A stretch of DNA of 64,000 bases from Corynebacterium ciconiae DSM 44920 (GTDB lineage: Bacteria; Actinomycetota; Actinomycetes; Mycobacteriales; Mycobacteriaceae): positions 434,001 through 498,000 of the forward strand of contig NZ_CP047189.1 of the NCBI RefSeq assembly GCF_030440575.1, given 5' to 3'. The translations under genes and the position numbers were made by a program. The notes beneath the pieces were generated by a model. The model saw only the letters and a program-made list of their open reading frames with translations. It had not been told where the DNA came from and did no database searches. Positions within the stretch are counted from its first letter, which is position 1. Every line of letters starts with the position of its first letter. Below are positions 1 through 11,817 of this stretch, in pieces.

Positions 1-2
1 AC

Positions 3-1106
3 TTCTCCAGCGAGGTGCGCTCCGGTGCCCGCACCATGTGGTCGGTATCGGTATCGATGTTTCTCACCCAGTGGGGCATCTTCGCGCTTTTGGGCGTGAT
101 CCTCTTCGCCCCGCTGCTCGGCACACCGGACTGGTTCGGTGCGATGGTGCCGGTGGGCTTCGTCGGCGGCTTCGGCGTGGCCGCGGCTGTGGGTGGCTCG
201 CTGGAAAACCAAGGTCAAGAGGCGGCGATGACATTAGGCTTCACCGCGGCCACGGTGGGCACCCTAGCTGCGGTGGTTGGTGGTGTGATCATTGCCAAGT
301 GGGGATCATCCACCGGCAAAACCTCGCAGCTTCCTGACTTTTCCAAACTGTCTGACGACATTCGCACCGGCTGGATCGGCCAGGGCAGCGAGCGGCCCAG
401 CGTGGGTAAAGCCACCACGAACCCCTCCTCGATCGAGCCGATCGCCCTGCACGTCTCCGTAGTAGGAATCACCGTGTTCGTGGGCTACCAAATCAAGCTG
501 CTGCTAGAGGCACTGTTTCCGGTGCTTTCAGTGCCGCTGTTCGCCTCCTCCTTCGTGGTCGGCATGCTCGGAGTGGGATTCTTGCATCTGGTGAAGGCCC
601 CGCACTTCGTGGATAAAGACCTCGTGGGATCGATCTCTGGTGGTTTCACCGACTACCTCGTGGTCACCGGAGTGGCGGCGATCATTCCTGCCGTGGTGGC
701 CGACTATGCGCTCGCGCTCGTGGTGCTCTTCGCCCTGGCATTGGGCTTCTGCTGTGTCTACGCCTTTGTGGTCGCGCCGCGCGCCTTTAAGGATCCGTGG
801 TTCGAGCGGGCCCTGTTCGGCTGGGGCTGGTCCACCGCCTCGGTGGCTACCGCCATCGCCATCTTGAAGATCGTGGATCCCAACATGAAGTCCGGCACCC
901 TAGAAGAATTCGGTGTGGCCTATGTGGGATTCGCGCCCATCGAGATTTTCGTGATCATCATTGCGCCCATGCTCATCATCGGTGGGTTCATCGTGGGCTT
1001 TGGTGCCGCCACCCTTGCGGCAGGGCTGGTGATTCTGTCGCTGCCGTTTATTGCGAAGCGACGGCGCTCCTCCTCTGGAGCCGCCGCCTCACTGCCTCGC
1101 CCCTAG
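3..1106 (+). CDS. Sodium/glutamate symporter (GltS)-like membrane protein, 5' end cut off by the window
   Basis: The reading frame is open back to the window edge, so the N-terminus is missing; the GTG at 15 is probably internal. The visible 367 residues form about ten hydrophobic segments. The stretch around residues 45-90, with VPVGF, GGFG, AAA and a following Gly/Ala/Thr-rich helix, resembles the conserved re-entrant region of the GltS family, which brings glutamate in with sodium. Substrate and coupling ion are inferred from that family resemblance only. A poly-Ser/Ala tail ends the protein. It is followed by the chaperonin operon on the same strand, separated by 195 bp containing the CIRCE element, so it is probably not co-transcribed. 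Confidence 0.6.
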   Translation, partial: FSSEVRSGARTMWSVSVSMFLTQWGIFALLGVILFAPLLGTPDWFGAMVPVGFVGGFGVAAAVGGSLENQGQEAAMTLGFTAATVGTLAAVVGGVIIAKWGSSTGKTSQLPDFSKLSDDIRTGWIGQGSERPSVGKATTNPSSIEPIALHVSVVGITVFVGYQIKLLLEALFPVLSVPLFASSFVVGMLGVGFLHLVKAPHFVDKDLVGSISGGFTDYLVVTGVAAIIPAVVADYALALVVLFALALGFCCVYAFVVAPRAFKDPWFERALFGWGWSTASVATAIAILKIVDPNMKSGTLEEFGVAYVGFAPIEIFVIIIAPMLIIGGFIVGFGAATLAAGLVILSLPFIAKRRRSSSGAAASLPRP

Positions 1107-1172
1107 CCAACGGCGGGGCGGGCCATGGGTGAGAACAACGCCAAGAGATCTGGCAGTGCGCACAGTTGAGTG

Positions 1173-1199
1173 TTAGCACTCACGGGGGTAGAGTGCCAA
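1173..1199 (+). promoter_or_regulatory. CIRCE operator (HrcA-binding) upstream of groES-groEL
   Basis: The inverted repeat TTAGCACTC-N9-GAGTGCCAA matches the CIRCE consensus (TTAGCACTC-N9-GAGTGCTAA) at all but one position. It lies about 100 bp upstream of groES. CIRCE is the operator for the heat-shock repressor HrcA, so heat-inducible control of the operon is expected. Confidence 0.93.
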
Positions 1200-1301
1200 T
1201 AGGTTGTGTGACCCACAGTTGTTCACCCGCGACGACGGCTGTGCTGGAACTACCAACCGGCACATGGAAACCTTTCTTGCTATGTCACATGGAGGAATAT
1301 C

Positions 1302-1601
1302 GTGGCGAACGTAAACATCAAGCCGCTGGAGGACCGCGTCCTCGTCCAGATCAACGAGGCCGAGACCACCACCGCATCCGGTCTGGTTATCCCGGACTCC
1401 GCTAAGGAAAAGCCGCAGGAGGCCACCGTTATCGCCGTGGGCCCGGGCCGCTGGGGCGACAAGGACGAGCGCGTCCAGATGGATGTGAAGGAAGGCGACG
1501 TCGTGGTGTTCTCTAAGTACGGCGGAACCGAGCTGAAGTACGACGGCCAGGAGTACCTGCTGCTGTCCCAGCGCGACATTCTCGCAGTCATCGAGAACTA
1601 A
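1302..1601 (+). CDS. groES: Co-chaperonin GroES (Hsp10)
   Basis: This 99-residue protein is of standard GroES length. It forms the heptameric lid that caps GroEL during ATP-driven folding in the cytoplasm. The sequence has the family start [10 protein letters not shown], the mobile-loop region [17 protein letters not shown], and the C-terminal motif [13 protein letters not shown]. The start is a GTG placed six bases after a GGAGGA ribosome site (1291-1296). groEL begins 18 bp downstream behind its own AAGGAGGGG, so the two form one operon under the CIRCE element. Confidence 0.97.
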   Translation: MANVNIKPLEDRVLVQINEAETTTASGLVIPDSAKEKPQEATVIAVGPGRWGDKDERVQMDVKEGDVVVFSKYGGTELKYDGQEYLLLSQRDILAVIEN

Positions 1602-3242
<1,641 letters not shown>

Positions 3243-3264
3243 TCCTCGGTTTCTCTGACCGCAG

Positions 3265-3305
3265 CAACGCCCAGCTCCCTGAAGACTCTCAGGGGCTGGG
3301 CGTTG
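3265..3305 (+). terminator. Terminator of groES-groEL
   Basis: A long inverted repeat (CAACGCCCAGC-CCCTGA pairing with TCAGGG-CTGGGCGTTG) starts 22 bp after the groEL stop, followed by a pyrimidine-rich stretch. The stem may also stop transcription from the opposite whiB gene. Confidence 0.8.
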
Positions 3306-3331
3306 TCTCTATATGACGGTAGGTGTGCGGC

Positions 3332-3607
3332 CTAGCGGGTGCGAAGGATGATGGCGCGCTCGGACTCCGAGAGCCCGCCCCAGATGCCGTAGGGCTCGCC
3401 TACGCTCAAGGCGTGATCGCGGCACTGCTTCAGTACAGGGCACCGATGGCAGATCTCTTTCGCGGCGTTTTCCCGATTGAGTCGGGCGCGGCCGCGCTCG
3501 CCATCTGGGTGGAAGAACACGGAGGACTCGTGCCCACGGCACGCGCCTTTCATCTGCCAATCCCAGAAATCCGTGAAGGTGCCGGGTAGCTCGCTCGGTT
3601 GCGGCAT
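3332..3607 (-). CDS. whiB3: WhiB-family iron-sulfur transcriptional regulator (WhiB3-type by synteny)
   Basis: This 91-residue protein has the four cysteines that hold the WhiB [4Fe-4S] cluster: C23, then the CxxC pair C53/C56, and C62. The GIWGG turn follows and a basic tail (ERAIILRTR) ends the protein. WhiB proteins sense O2, NO or redox state and work with sigma factors. The ATG is preceded by AAGGAG. The gene faces away from sigD and lies between groEL and sigD, as whiB3 does in mycobacteria, which supports the WhiB3-type assignment. A corynebacterial whc-series name would be equally valid. Confidence 0.9.
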   Translation of the reverse strand: MPQPSELPGTFTDFWDWQMKGACRGHESSVFFHPDGERGRARLNRENAAKEICHRCPVLKQCRDHALSVGEPYGIWGGLSESERAIILRTR

Positions 3608-3959
3608 GAGGAAGCTCCTTGGTGCATAAAAATCGTGTGAACAAGGGGAAGGGGATGTGCAGATCAGTCTGCGCGCTATGGGTAAACGGCATATTACACA
3701 ATCATGGCCATTGGTTTAAAGGCCTAATTTTCCCGACAAACACATATGCCCTGTACAGGGGGTACGTAGCCATATGAACGCTGCGTGAACTCTTGGGTGG
3801 GGGCAGTGGGGGAGGGGTGTGGGCGACGAAGGGGGAGCTTCATAAAATTCACCACGCGGTGTCGTTATACTGAAGAGGTACTGCCTACCGTTTGTGCCCT
3901 GCGCCTTGGTAGGTCGCATGTCACATTCACAGCGCAGATAGTGGGAGGCCCGACGCACA
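3608..3959. promoter_or_regulatory. Divergent whiB / sigD control region
   Basis: This 352-bp gap has no credible gene and must hold the promoters of both divergent genes. A TATACT at 3866-3871 is a plausible -10 for sigD, but no convincing -35 sits at the right distance. The whiB side is A/T-rich (3630-3720). No clear operator was recognised. Confidence 0.4.
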
Positions 3960-4526
3960 GTGTCAGGTGAACTGGAGGAACAGCTCGCCCCGCTGGTTGC
4001 GCCAGCCGCCGCTGGCGATAAACGCGCCCTTCAGCACATCATTCGGCTTATTCACCCTCTGGTTTCTCGCTACGTGCGGGCGCGTATCTCCCGCAATCAT
4101 TACCCGGCCCCCGAGGACGTGATCCAGGACGTGTGCCTGGCGGTGGCCACGGCTTTGCCTAAGTACACGGACCATGGACGTCCCTTCATGGCTTTTGTTT
4201 ATGGCATCGCCTCCAATAAGGTGATCGACGCACATCGAGCGATGGGGCGGGACAGGCTTCACCCCACCGAAGAGGTCCCCGATAGCGCAGATCATTCCTC
4301 GAATCCCGAAGATGTAAGTCCGAGCCTCGATGGAAGTAACGAGGTGCGAGCATTGCTCGATCTATTAAGTGATAGGTCGCGCGAGATCCTTGTTCTCCGC
4401 CTCTTTGTGGGGCTGAGCGCAGAGGAAACAGCGGAGGTCCTCAACACCACAGCAGGGGCAGTGCGGGTGGCGCAACACCGAGCGTTGAAGCAGCTGCGTA
4501 AGAAGTTTGAAGGAAGCACACGATGA
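3960..4526 (+). CDS. sigD: ECF-type RNA polymerase sigma factor SigD
   Basis: This 188-residue extracytoplasmic-function sigma factor has region 2 at about residues 25-85 (EDVIQDVCLAVA, then FVYGIASNKVIDAHR) and region 4 at about 125-185 (SDRSREILVLRLFVGLSAEETAEVLN, followed by a helix-turn-helix with RALKQLRKK). The GTG start follows GGGAGG by 11 bp. The stop overlaps the start of the next gene (ATGA), the usual arrangement for a sigma factor and its anti-sigma factor. In corynebacteria and mycobacteria SigD directs envelope-related genes; that role is taken from homologues. Confidence 0.93.
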   Translation: MSGELEEQLAPLVAPAAAGDKRALQHIIRLIHPLVSRYVRARISRNHYPAPEDVIQDVCLAVATALPKYTDHGRPFMAFVYGIASNKVIDAHRAMGRDRLHPTEEVPDSADHSSNPEDVSPSLDGSNEVRALLDLLSDRSREILVLRLFVGLSAEETAEVLNTTAGAVRVAQHRALKQLRKKFEGSTR

Positions 4527-5509
4527 CATCTCGTTCCCAGGAAGATCCGAGGGATCTGTCTTTGCAGCGCGACGAGATTGATGCATGCGATGCATTCCTC
4601 GATGAGATCGCCGCGGGCGCCGAGCCGAGCGGTGGAACTGACCCGCTCTCCGTGGCTCTCGCGGGGCTTCGCGAGGAGGCAGTTCGCGATGGCGAGGCCG
4701 ATGATCTCGCCGGTATCTTCGCTGCCCTCGACAGTGCCGAAAGCGGTCACGGCGAGCCGGCGCAGACGAAGGAGCCGAGTGTTGCCTCTATTGCTGAACA
4801 TCGGCAGAGGCGCCGTGGCTTTCAGCGTCCCCGGCTCATGAGCGTGGTCGGTGGCGCTGCCCTGGGCGCGGTTGCGGCCAGCGCGATGATCGTGGTGGGC
4901 GGCACCGCCGTCTACAACGCCGAGCCGGGTGGCCCGCTCTGGGGTGCGCGTATTGCCGTGTTCGGTGAGCCCCGCGCCGATATGGTGCAGCTTGCCTCCA
5001 CTTTGGAAGAAGCCGATGAGCTGCGCGAAAAGGGCGATGTGGAGGGTGCTAAACGGCTGATCGCTCAGGCTAGGGAGCTCATCAACTACCTCGATGAGCG
5101 CGATCGGGATGTGGCCCACCGCCAGGTGGAGGAGGCCCAGCGCACTGTCACTATGACCCCAGATGTGCCCAAGCCCTCTACCCGTACATCGACGGTCACG
5201 GCCACCACCACTCAGCCGAATCCGTCGAGCAGTTCCCGTTCGCCGAAGGTGAGCACCACCACGGAAACCACCACCGCCACCGAGACCGTGACGGAGACTG
5301 TCACCGAGTCTCAAGACTATGGCGGAGGCAACCGTCCTCCTCGCCCCACCCGCGAGCCGGAGGCCGATGATTCCCCGCTGGCCCCGCGTGAGCGCTCCAT
5401 TGATGTGGACGATAAGGAGCCGAAGGAAAAGAAGGACAAATCGATGATGGATCGCATCGTGGATGACGCCCCCATCGAGCTTCCCGACTCTGTGCGAGAC
5501 AAGTTCTAA
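4523..5509 (+). CDS. rsdA: Membrane-bound anti-sigma-D factor (RsdA-like)
   Basis: This 328-residue protein overlaps sigD by 4 bp. The acidic N-terminal ~80 residues are cytoplasmic and should bind SigD. One transmembrane helix lies at about residues 108-132 (Gly/Ala-rich, ending VVGGTAVYNA). An external coiled-coil-like segment (EEADELREKGDVEGAKRL) comes next, then a long Pro/Thr/Ser tail typical of cell-wall-spanning regions. The architecture and position match mycobacterial RsdA, which is degraded to free SigD. The signal that triggers release cannot be read from the sequence. Confidence 0.85.
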   Translation: MTSRSQEDPRDLSLQRDEIDACDAFLDEIAAGAEPSGGTDPLSVALAGLREEAVRDGEADDLAGIFAALDSAESGHGEPAQTKEPSVASIAEHRQRRRGFQRPRLMSVVGGAALGAVAASAMIVVGGTAVYNAEPGGPLWGARIAVFGEPRADMVQLASTLEEADELREKGDVEGAKRLIAQARELINYLDERDRDVAHRQVEEAQRTVTMTPDVPKPSTRTSTVTATTTQPNPSSSSRSPKVSTTTETTTATETVTETVTESQDYGGGNRPPRPTREPEADDSPLAPRERSIDVDDKEPKEKKDKSMMDRIVDDAPIELPDSVRDKF

Positions 5510-5527
5510 ACCACAGACCACATACTC

Positions 5528-5555
5528 AAGGCCCCGCTAGGAATAGCGGGGCCTT
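5528..5555 (+). terminator. Terminator after sigD-rsdA
   Basis: A 12-bp perfect stem, AAGGCCCCGCTA / TAGCGGGGCCTT, with a 4-base loop lies 18 bp after the rsdA stop. It sits between convergent genes and can act on both strands. Confidence 0.85.
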
Positions 5556-5586
5556 AAGTGTCAGATGGGTTCACAGGGGTGATGAT

Positions 5587-5967
5587 CTAGCGGCCGAAGC
5601 GGCGCTGAGTGAGGCCGTCGAGAAAGCCCATGCAATATTCCCACGGAGCGTATTCGTCGGGGTTCGGATCGGCGCTCGGCTCGTGCACCGGCGGCAACTC
5701 CTCCTGCAGGGTGGCGTGGATATTGGATTGCATCATGTCCCAATCGCAGTAGTGTGGCCGGTCGCAATCCTCGCAGAAATACACGATGCCCTTGATCCCG
5801 CGGGGAGCAAGGTGGGTGCGAAACTGCTTGACGAGTCTGAGATCCTCTCGCAGCCCTGCGCGCTCCTCCTCGCTCAGAGGCGCAAAGGGTTCGTCCTCGT
5901 CCAGCAGGCGGGCGGGGTCGTTGGGATCCCCTTCGAAGGGATCGCGCGGCATCTCAGAGAAATTCAC
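5587..5967 (-). CDS. DUF5319 family protein (Rv3412 homologue)
   Basis: This small acidic protein of unknown function is conserved next to guaB in actinobacteria. Visible marks are the N-terminal DPFEGDPNDP, a paired-cysteine stretch with CEDC and HYCDWDMM (possible metal site), and the ending PWEYCMGFLDGL. The start is uncertain: GTG at 5967, ATG at 5952 and TTG at 6003 share the frame, and none has a strong ribosome site. GTG 5967 was chosen because it gives a length near that of the mycobacterial homologue. The gene converges on rsdA and diverges from guaB. Confidence 0.78.
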   Translation of the reverse strand: MNFSEMPRDPFEGDPNDPARLLDEDEPFAPLSEEERAGLREDLRLVKQFRTHLAPRGIKGIVYFCEDCDRPHYCDWDMMQSNIHATLQEELPPVHEPSADPNPDEYAPWEYCMGFLDGLTQRRFGR

Positions 5968-6150
5968 ACAGCTCAGGATATTGAGTGTGCCCCCGATATT
6001 CAACTACTCACAGAAGCCACAGCAATCGGGCATAGACCATCCGCCCACCTGCCACGAGTAGGGGTAGCGAGCCGGAAGTGTTCTCAACTCCGCGGTCGAG
6101 GGGTTAGTGTTGAAGGCACCTGTATCTTCACTGCGCTGGTAGGCGTGGCC

Positions 6151-6170
6151 GCGAGGTGGCGTCGATAAGC
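6151..6170 (+). repeat. Dispersed motif copy, intergenic (upstream of guaB)
   Basis: GCGAGGTGGCGTCGATAAGC, one of twelve copies of the core GCGTCGAYAAGC. It is 91 bp upstream of guaB in a 294-bp divergent gap otherwise without recognisable elements. Confidence 0.8.
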
Positions 6171-6243
6171 ATCGTGCGGCCCGTGACAAGGCACAATCCC
6201 CTTCTGGCGCAGTGGCGGCGACGGGGATACGCGCGATAACTGA

Positions 6244-7788
<1,545 letters not shown>

Positions 7789-7792
7789 GATT

Positions 7793-7823
7793 AAGGCCCT
7801 AAGGCAGCACAGCCTGGGGCCTT
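7793..7823 (+). terminator. Terminator after guaB
   Basis: An imperfect hairpin, AAGGCCC-AGGC pairing with GCCT-GGGCCTT and followed by TTGTTCTT, lies directly after guaB. It may only attenuate read-through into guaB3, which starts 73 bp further on. Confidence 0.6.
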
Positions 7824-7895
7824 TGTTCTTCTTGTGCACTTCACCTCAGGCACCCACACGCCCCAAATAGAGACGGAAAGTGAATCCCTACAGCT

Positions 7896-9047
7896 ATGCG
7901 TGACATCGTGGAAATCGGTATCGGCCGCGAGGCCCGACGCACCTACTCGCTCAACGATATCGGGCTGGTGCCCGTGCGGCGCACCCGCTCCTCGAAGGAT
8001 GTGGACACCACCTGGCACTTCGATGCCTACACCTTCGACATTCCTTTCCTCTCCCACCCCACCGACAGCCTTGCTTCTCCGGAATTCGTGCAGGCCATGG
8101 CGGACAATGGCGGCTTGGCCGTGATTAACGCCGAGGGGCTGTGGGGACGGCACGCAGATCTGGATGCCACCATCGCCCAGGTGGTGCAGCACAGCAAGGA
8201 CAATGGCCCAGAGGCCACCGTGGGGCTGCTGCAGCAGCTGCACGCCGCCCCGCTGGATGTGGACCTACTCACCGAACGTATCCGTGAGGTGCGCGCGGGC
8301 GATGCCACCGTGGCGGTGCGCGTCTCTCCGCAGCACGCCCGCGATCTGGCGCCGGTGTTGGTCAAGGCCGGTGCGGAGATCATCGTGATCCAGGGGACCA
8401 TCATTTCCGCGGAGCATGTGGAAACTGGCGGAGAGCCGCTGAACCTCAAGGAGTTTATCGGCACCCTTGATGTGCCGGTGATTGCCGGTGGCGTGAGCGA
8501 CTATCACACGGCCCTGCACCTGATGCGCACCGGCGCCGCCGGTGTGATTGTTGGAGGCGGCTCCAACACCAACGATATGGCCGTGGGCATTCACACCCCA
8601 ATGGCCTCCGCGATCGCCGATGTGGCCGCGGCGCGGCGTGACTACCTCGACGAGACTGGTGGCCGCTACGTACACATCATCGCCGATTCGGACGAGTTGG
8701 TTCTATCCGGAAACGTCGCTCGTGCCATGGCGTGCGGCGCCGATGCGGTGATGCTCGGTACCCCGCTGGCGTATGCCGCCGAGGCCGCAGCCCCGGGCTG
8801 GTTCTGGCCCTCGGTCACTGCACACCCGCGCTTCCCGCGCGGTGTGGTGCAGCAGGTGAGCCTAGGTGAGGAACTCGGCGAGAGCGATGTAGTGCCGCTG
8901 CAGACCCTGCTTCACGGCCCCTCCACCTCCTGCTACGGAACGGAGAACTTTGTGGGCGGCCTACGCCGTGCCATGGCCAAGTGCGGATACTCGGATCTCA
9001 AGAGGTTCCAAAAAGTGGAGCTGATGGTGCGCAATTCGCCCTTCTGA
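7896..9047 (+). CDS. guaB3: GuaB3 family IMP dehydrogenase-related protein lacking CBS domains
   Basis: This 383-residue barrel protein of the IMPDH/GMP reductase superfamily starts with EIGIGREARRTYSLNDIGLVP and has no CBS insertion. Where GuaB has GPGSICTTR, this protein reads VGGGSNTNDMAVG, so the catalytic cysteine is missing at the expected place. The C-terminal half keeps the phosphate-binding glycines (ADAVMLGTPLA). It is conserved beside guaB in actinobacteria, but its reaction is not settled. A role in purine metabolism or in regulating GuaB is inference from position. Confidence 0.9.
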   Translation: MRDIVEIGIGREARRTYSLNDIGLVPVRRTRSSKDVDTTWHFDAYTFDIPFLSHPTDSLASPEFVQAMADNGGLAVINAEGLWGRHADLDATIAQVVQHSKDNGPEATVGLLQQLHAAPLDVDLLTERIREVRAGDATVAVRVSPQHARDLAPVLVKAGAEIIVIQGTIISAEHVETGGEPLNLKEFIGTLDVPVIAGGVSDYHTALHLMRTGAAGVIVGGGSNTNDMAVGIHTPMASAIADVAAARRDYLDETGGRYVHIIADSDELVLSGNVARAMACGADAVMLGTPLAYAAEAAAPGWFWPSVTAHPRFPRGVVQQVSLGEELGESDVVPLQTLLHGPSTSCYGTENFVGGLRRAMAKCGYSDLKRFQKVELMVRNSPF

Positions 9048-9133
9048 TCTTTGGATCATCTGCTCCTCGTGCTGAGTACGTTCCCGCGATGACAGCGGGG
9101 CATACTAGGGCTGACGGAGAGAAGGATGAACAC

Positions 9134-9169
9134 AGACCTCACCGTGCGTAGCGTGGGTGAGGTCTTTTT
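9134..9169 (+). terminator. Terminator after guaB3
   Basis: The stem AGACCTCACC / GGTGAGGTCT is followed by TTTTTG, a standard intrinsic terminator about 90 bp beyond guaB3. It lies between convergent genes. Confidence 0.85.
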
Positions 9170-9238
9170 GCGCCCTGACCACGCAGACGGGATCTTCGGC
9201 GTGTGGGATTGAGACGGCTCGGACGCGCGGGGCAAAGC

Positions 9239-10576
9239 CTAGCGGGATGGACTGGGCTGCATCTGGCCGTCGGGGCACACCCACTCGCGCACCGATGTGC
9301 TCGACACAGCCCACACCATGTACACCGCCAGTGCGGCGAGAGTGATCGACAGAAAGTCCCCTTGATCAGAGCCGAAGACCATGGCTAGCGCGGACACTGC
9401 GGAGACACTAAGCATGGCCATCAGCCCGATCCTGGCGAGTGCGGAACGAGTGAAGGTGCCGTAGAGGCACAGCGCACCAATTACTACCGCGGCGGTGATA
9501 CCGAGTAGCTCGCCGGTGGCTGCAGCGCCGCGAGCGCTGGAAGCGCCGTGGTCAAGGACCAGACCGACCCAGCTGGCTGCGACGATGCATGCGTGGACAA
9601 CAAAGAATGCCGCCGGCAGCAGCAAGGTACGTGGCGGCAGGGCAGCGTCGCGCACATCGGATGAGGGAAGAGGCTCGCTGGGGGTCGGAGGGGTGCGGCG
9701 GGCTGTTCCTGATACGTCCACAATGGGCAGGGTTCCATCGGTGTGTATCTGGTCGCCGCCGCCATTGCGGTGGTGGTAGGAGGTGGAGAAATCCTCAATC
9801 ACACTGACCTCGATGGCGGGATCGCTGTAGCGCATAGTGTTAATGATGTAGTCGCGTTCGAGATCAATATCGGCGTCGATCTTGTGGGTGACCTGCCCAG
9901 TAAACGCCGAGAGTCCCACGCCGCGATCATAGGAGCCGGCGGCCAGCCACTCCACGCGATGCCCACCGGGCAAAATCCAGCCCTCGGGGGTGGGCCAGAA
10001 ACGCACGTGATGGCGCTGAGAGGCTGAGCCATCCACCTCCTGTTGATAGGCGAAGGCTTGGCGGCGGCCGAAAAGCAGCAGGGGAGAAACCGGGGCGTGT
10101 GGATAGGAGCGCCGAAACACCGAGGAGATGATGATCTTCCACGATGATCGCAGCGTCACCTCATCGGCACGGGTCCAGCCGGCTGCGGACATGGCGGCGT
10201 GGATATCTGCCTCCTCGCCGTCGAGAGCGAGGTTTACCGGATCGCCCAGCAGCCCATCGGCAGTGCGGGTACGGCCAATGAAGTAGTCCGGTACATAGAG
10301 TTCGGTGAGTAGCTGGTGGAGGCGAGGTAAGGCGATATAGGCCATAAGCGCCCACACTGCGAGCACATAGCCTAGGGTCGCAGGAGAGAAATCGATGGAT
10401 TTCTCCGCCATCATCCACGCCAGCACCACAGTGAAAGCGAGAGCAAGAATGGCGAAGGCGATGTCGAGGCCAGCGAGCACACCACATCGTTTGCCGCCAT
10501 CGACTTTCGGTGGCACTACCGGATAGGCCGGTGGGGCGGCAGGCACGGGATAGCTGTCGGTGTCGTGGGCGCGCAT
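9239..10576 (-). CDS. Membrane protein with LssY-like C-terminal domain
   Basis: This 445-residue protein has a Pro-rich N-terminus, two transmembrane helices at about residues 35-55 and 68-86, then a soluble module (about 125-280). The module carries the LssY_C signature: AAGWTRADE, YPHAPVSPLLLFGR, FAYQQEVDGSASQRHHVRFW. Several helices follow at about 320-435. LssY domains occur in membrane proteins linked to phosphatase/DedA families, and their biochemical role is unknown. The gene stands alone on this strand behind a hairpin. No function beyond the domain name is claimed. Confidence 0.75.
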   Translation of the reverse strand: MRAHDTDSYPVPAAPPAYPVVPPKVDGGKRCGVLAGLDIAFAILALAFTVVLAWMMAEKSIDFSPATLGYVLAVWALMAYIALPRLHQLLTELYVPDYFIGRTRTADGLLGDPVNLALDGEEADIHAAMSAAGWTRADEVTLRSSWKIIISSVFRRSYPHAPVSPLLLFGRRQAFAYQQEVDGSASQRHHVRFWPTPEGWILPGGHRVEWLAAGSYDRGVGLSAFTGQVTHKIDADIDLERDYIINTMRYSDPAIEVSVIEDFSTSYHHRNGGGDQIHTDGTLPIVDVSGTARRTPPTPSEPLPSSDVRDAALPPRTLLLPAAFFVVHACIVAASWVGLVLDHGASSARGAAATGELLGITAAVVIGALCLYGTFTRSALARIGLMAMLSVSAVSALAMVFGSDQGDFLSITLAALAVYMVWAVSSTSVREWVCPDGQMQPSPSR

Positions 10577-10624
10577 AGTGTCTTAGCTTAGGCCGCGGGC
10601 ATCACTCATGCGGAATACAAAAGT

Positions 10625-10668
10625 ATCCCGCCTCCGAGCGCGGAAAGCGGGATGCGCGGAGGCGGGAT
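10625..10668 (-). terminator. Terminator after the secreted lipase gene
   Basis: A 12-bp perfect inverted repeat, ATCCCGCCTCCG / CGGAGGCGGGAT, encloses a second small hairpin. It lies 46 bp beyond the lipase stop and upstream of the LssY gene. Confidence 0.75.
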
Positions 10669-10713
10669 GGGGTGGGCGCGTCGCGAGGATGGGTAGCGCG
10701 CCCAAGCGTGTGG

Positions 10714-11817
10714 CTAGTGCTTAGAAAGCCAGTCGATCACCTTGTCCATGGCTTCGTGCTTGGCGGGCTCGTTGAGCACCTCGTGCATCTGGCCCTCCCA
10801 GTAGATCAGCTCCTTGTCCTGGGAGCCGATGGCGTTGTACCAATCCTGAGCGAAGTACGGCGGGACGAGGCCGTCGTGGGTGCCGTGCATGATCAGGGTG
10901 GGGGCGGTGAACAGGTCGGCATTGTTGGCGTCATAGAAGCCCGCGAAAGCCATCTGCTCTGCCATACCGAGGCTGATCTTCTTGTTCACCAGCGGATCGG
11001 TCTGATACTCGGCGGCCACGGCCGGGTCAGAGGCCACGCCGTCGGTGAAGGCGTTGGGCACCTGCAGGATGTCGGTGCCAATCGGCGAGGGCATGTGAAT
11101 ATCAGTGCGGCCCGGGATCATCTGATTGATCATGTGCGCGTTGAAGGTGGTCAGCTCGCGCAGCGGCAGACGCTCGTAGATGCTCGGCTGGGCGTTGCGC
11201 TGCTTGTCAGTGATGGCCTCTGGGGTGATGGTCTGGCCCGGGTTGTTCACACCAGAGAGGTTCAGCGGGGCGCCGCCACCGTTGGTCACGAAGGCATCGA
11301 TCTGGCCGGGGTACTTAATGCCGTAGAACTGTGCCGCCAGCGCGCCCATCGAGTGGCCGAGCATGTAGGTCTTCTGGCCCGGGTTTTCCGCCTTGGCCTT
11401 CTGCACCAGCTGATTCATGTCATCCACAATGAAGTGGAAATCATCGATGTGGCCGCGGATCACCTTGTTATTCAGCTTCGGCAGGGCGGACTTGCCGTGG
11501 CCGCGGTGATCGAGACGGTAGACGTTGTAGCCAGCGTCCAGCAGTCGCTTGGTCACATAGTCATAGCGGCCGGAGTGCTCGGCGGCGCCGTGGACCACCA
11601 CGACGGTTCCCTTGGCGTTGGGCTGGGTTTCGGACTTCCACCAAATCTTGGTGCCCTTGCCGTCGGAGCTGGTCATGTAGCCTTCGTGCACCTTAACCTG
11701 GGCCTGAACCTCGGCCTGGGTTTCGGCAGCGAATGCCGGGGTGGTTACAGCGATCGGTGCTGCGAGCGTAGCCAGTGCGGCGATGGTCGCGATGAAAGGT
11801 GTGCGCTTAGAGTTCAC
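10714..11817 (-). CDS. Secreted alpha/beta hydrolase, monoacylglycerol lipase/lysophospholipase type
   Basis: The GTG at 11817 gives a 367-residue protein and follows AGAGG; the open frame upstream is Cys-rich and unlikely to be translated. A signal peptide (MNSKRTPF, hydrophobic core, cut after PAFA) indicates export. The fold is the monoglyceride-lipase type: VVVHGAAEHSGRY oxyanion region, DHRGHGKS, nucleophile in GHSMG, Asp in HGTHDGLVPP and His in GQMHEVLNEP. It should release fatty acids from mono- or lysolipids outside the cell. It is monocistronic between a hairpin and a 670-bp upstream gap. Confidence 0.85.
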   Translation of the reverse strand: MNSKRTPFIATIAALATLAAPIAVTTPAFAAETQAEVQAQVKVHEGYMTSSDGKGTKIWWKSETQPNAKGTVVVVHGAAEHSGRYDYVTKRLLDAGYNVYRLDHRGHGKSALPKLNNKVIRGHIDDFHFIVDDMNQLVQKAKAENPGQKTYMLGHSMGALAAQFYGIKYPGQIDAFVTNGGGAPLNLSGVNNPGQTITPEAITDKQRNAQPSIYERLPLRELTTFNAHMINQMIPGRTDIHMPSPIGTDILQVPNAFTDGVASDPAVAAEYQTDPLVNKKISLGMAEQMAFAGFYDANNADLFTAPTLIMHGTHDGLVPPYFAQDWYNAIGSQDKELIYWEGQMHEVLNEPAKHEAMDKVIDWLSKH

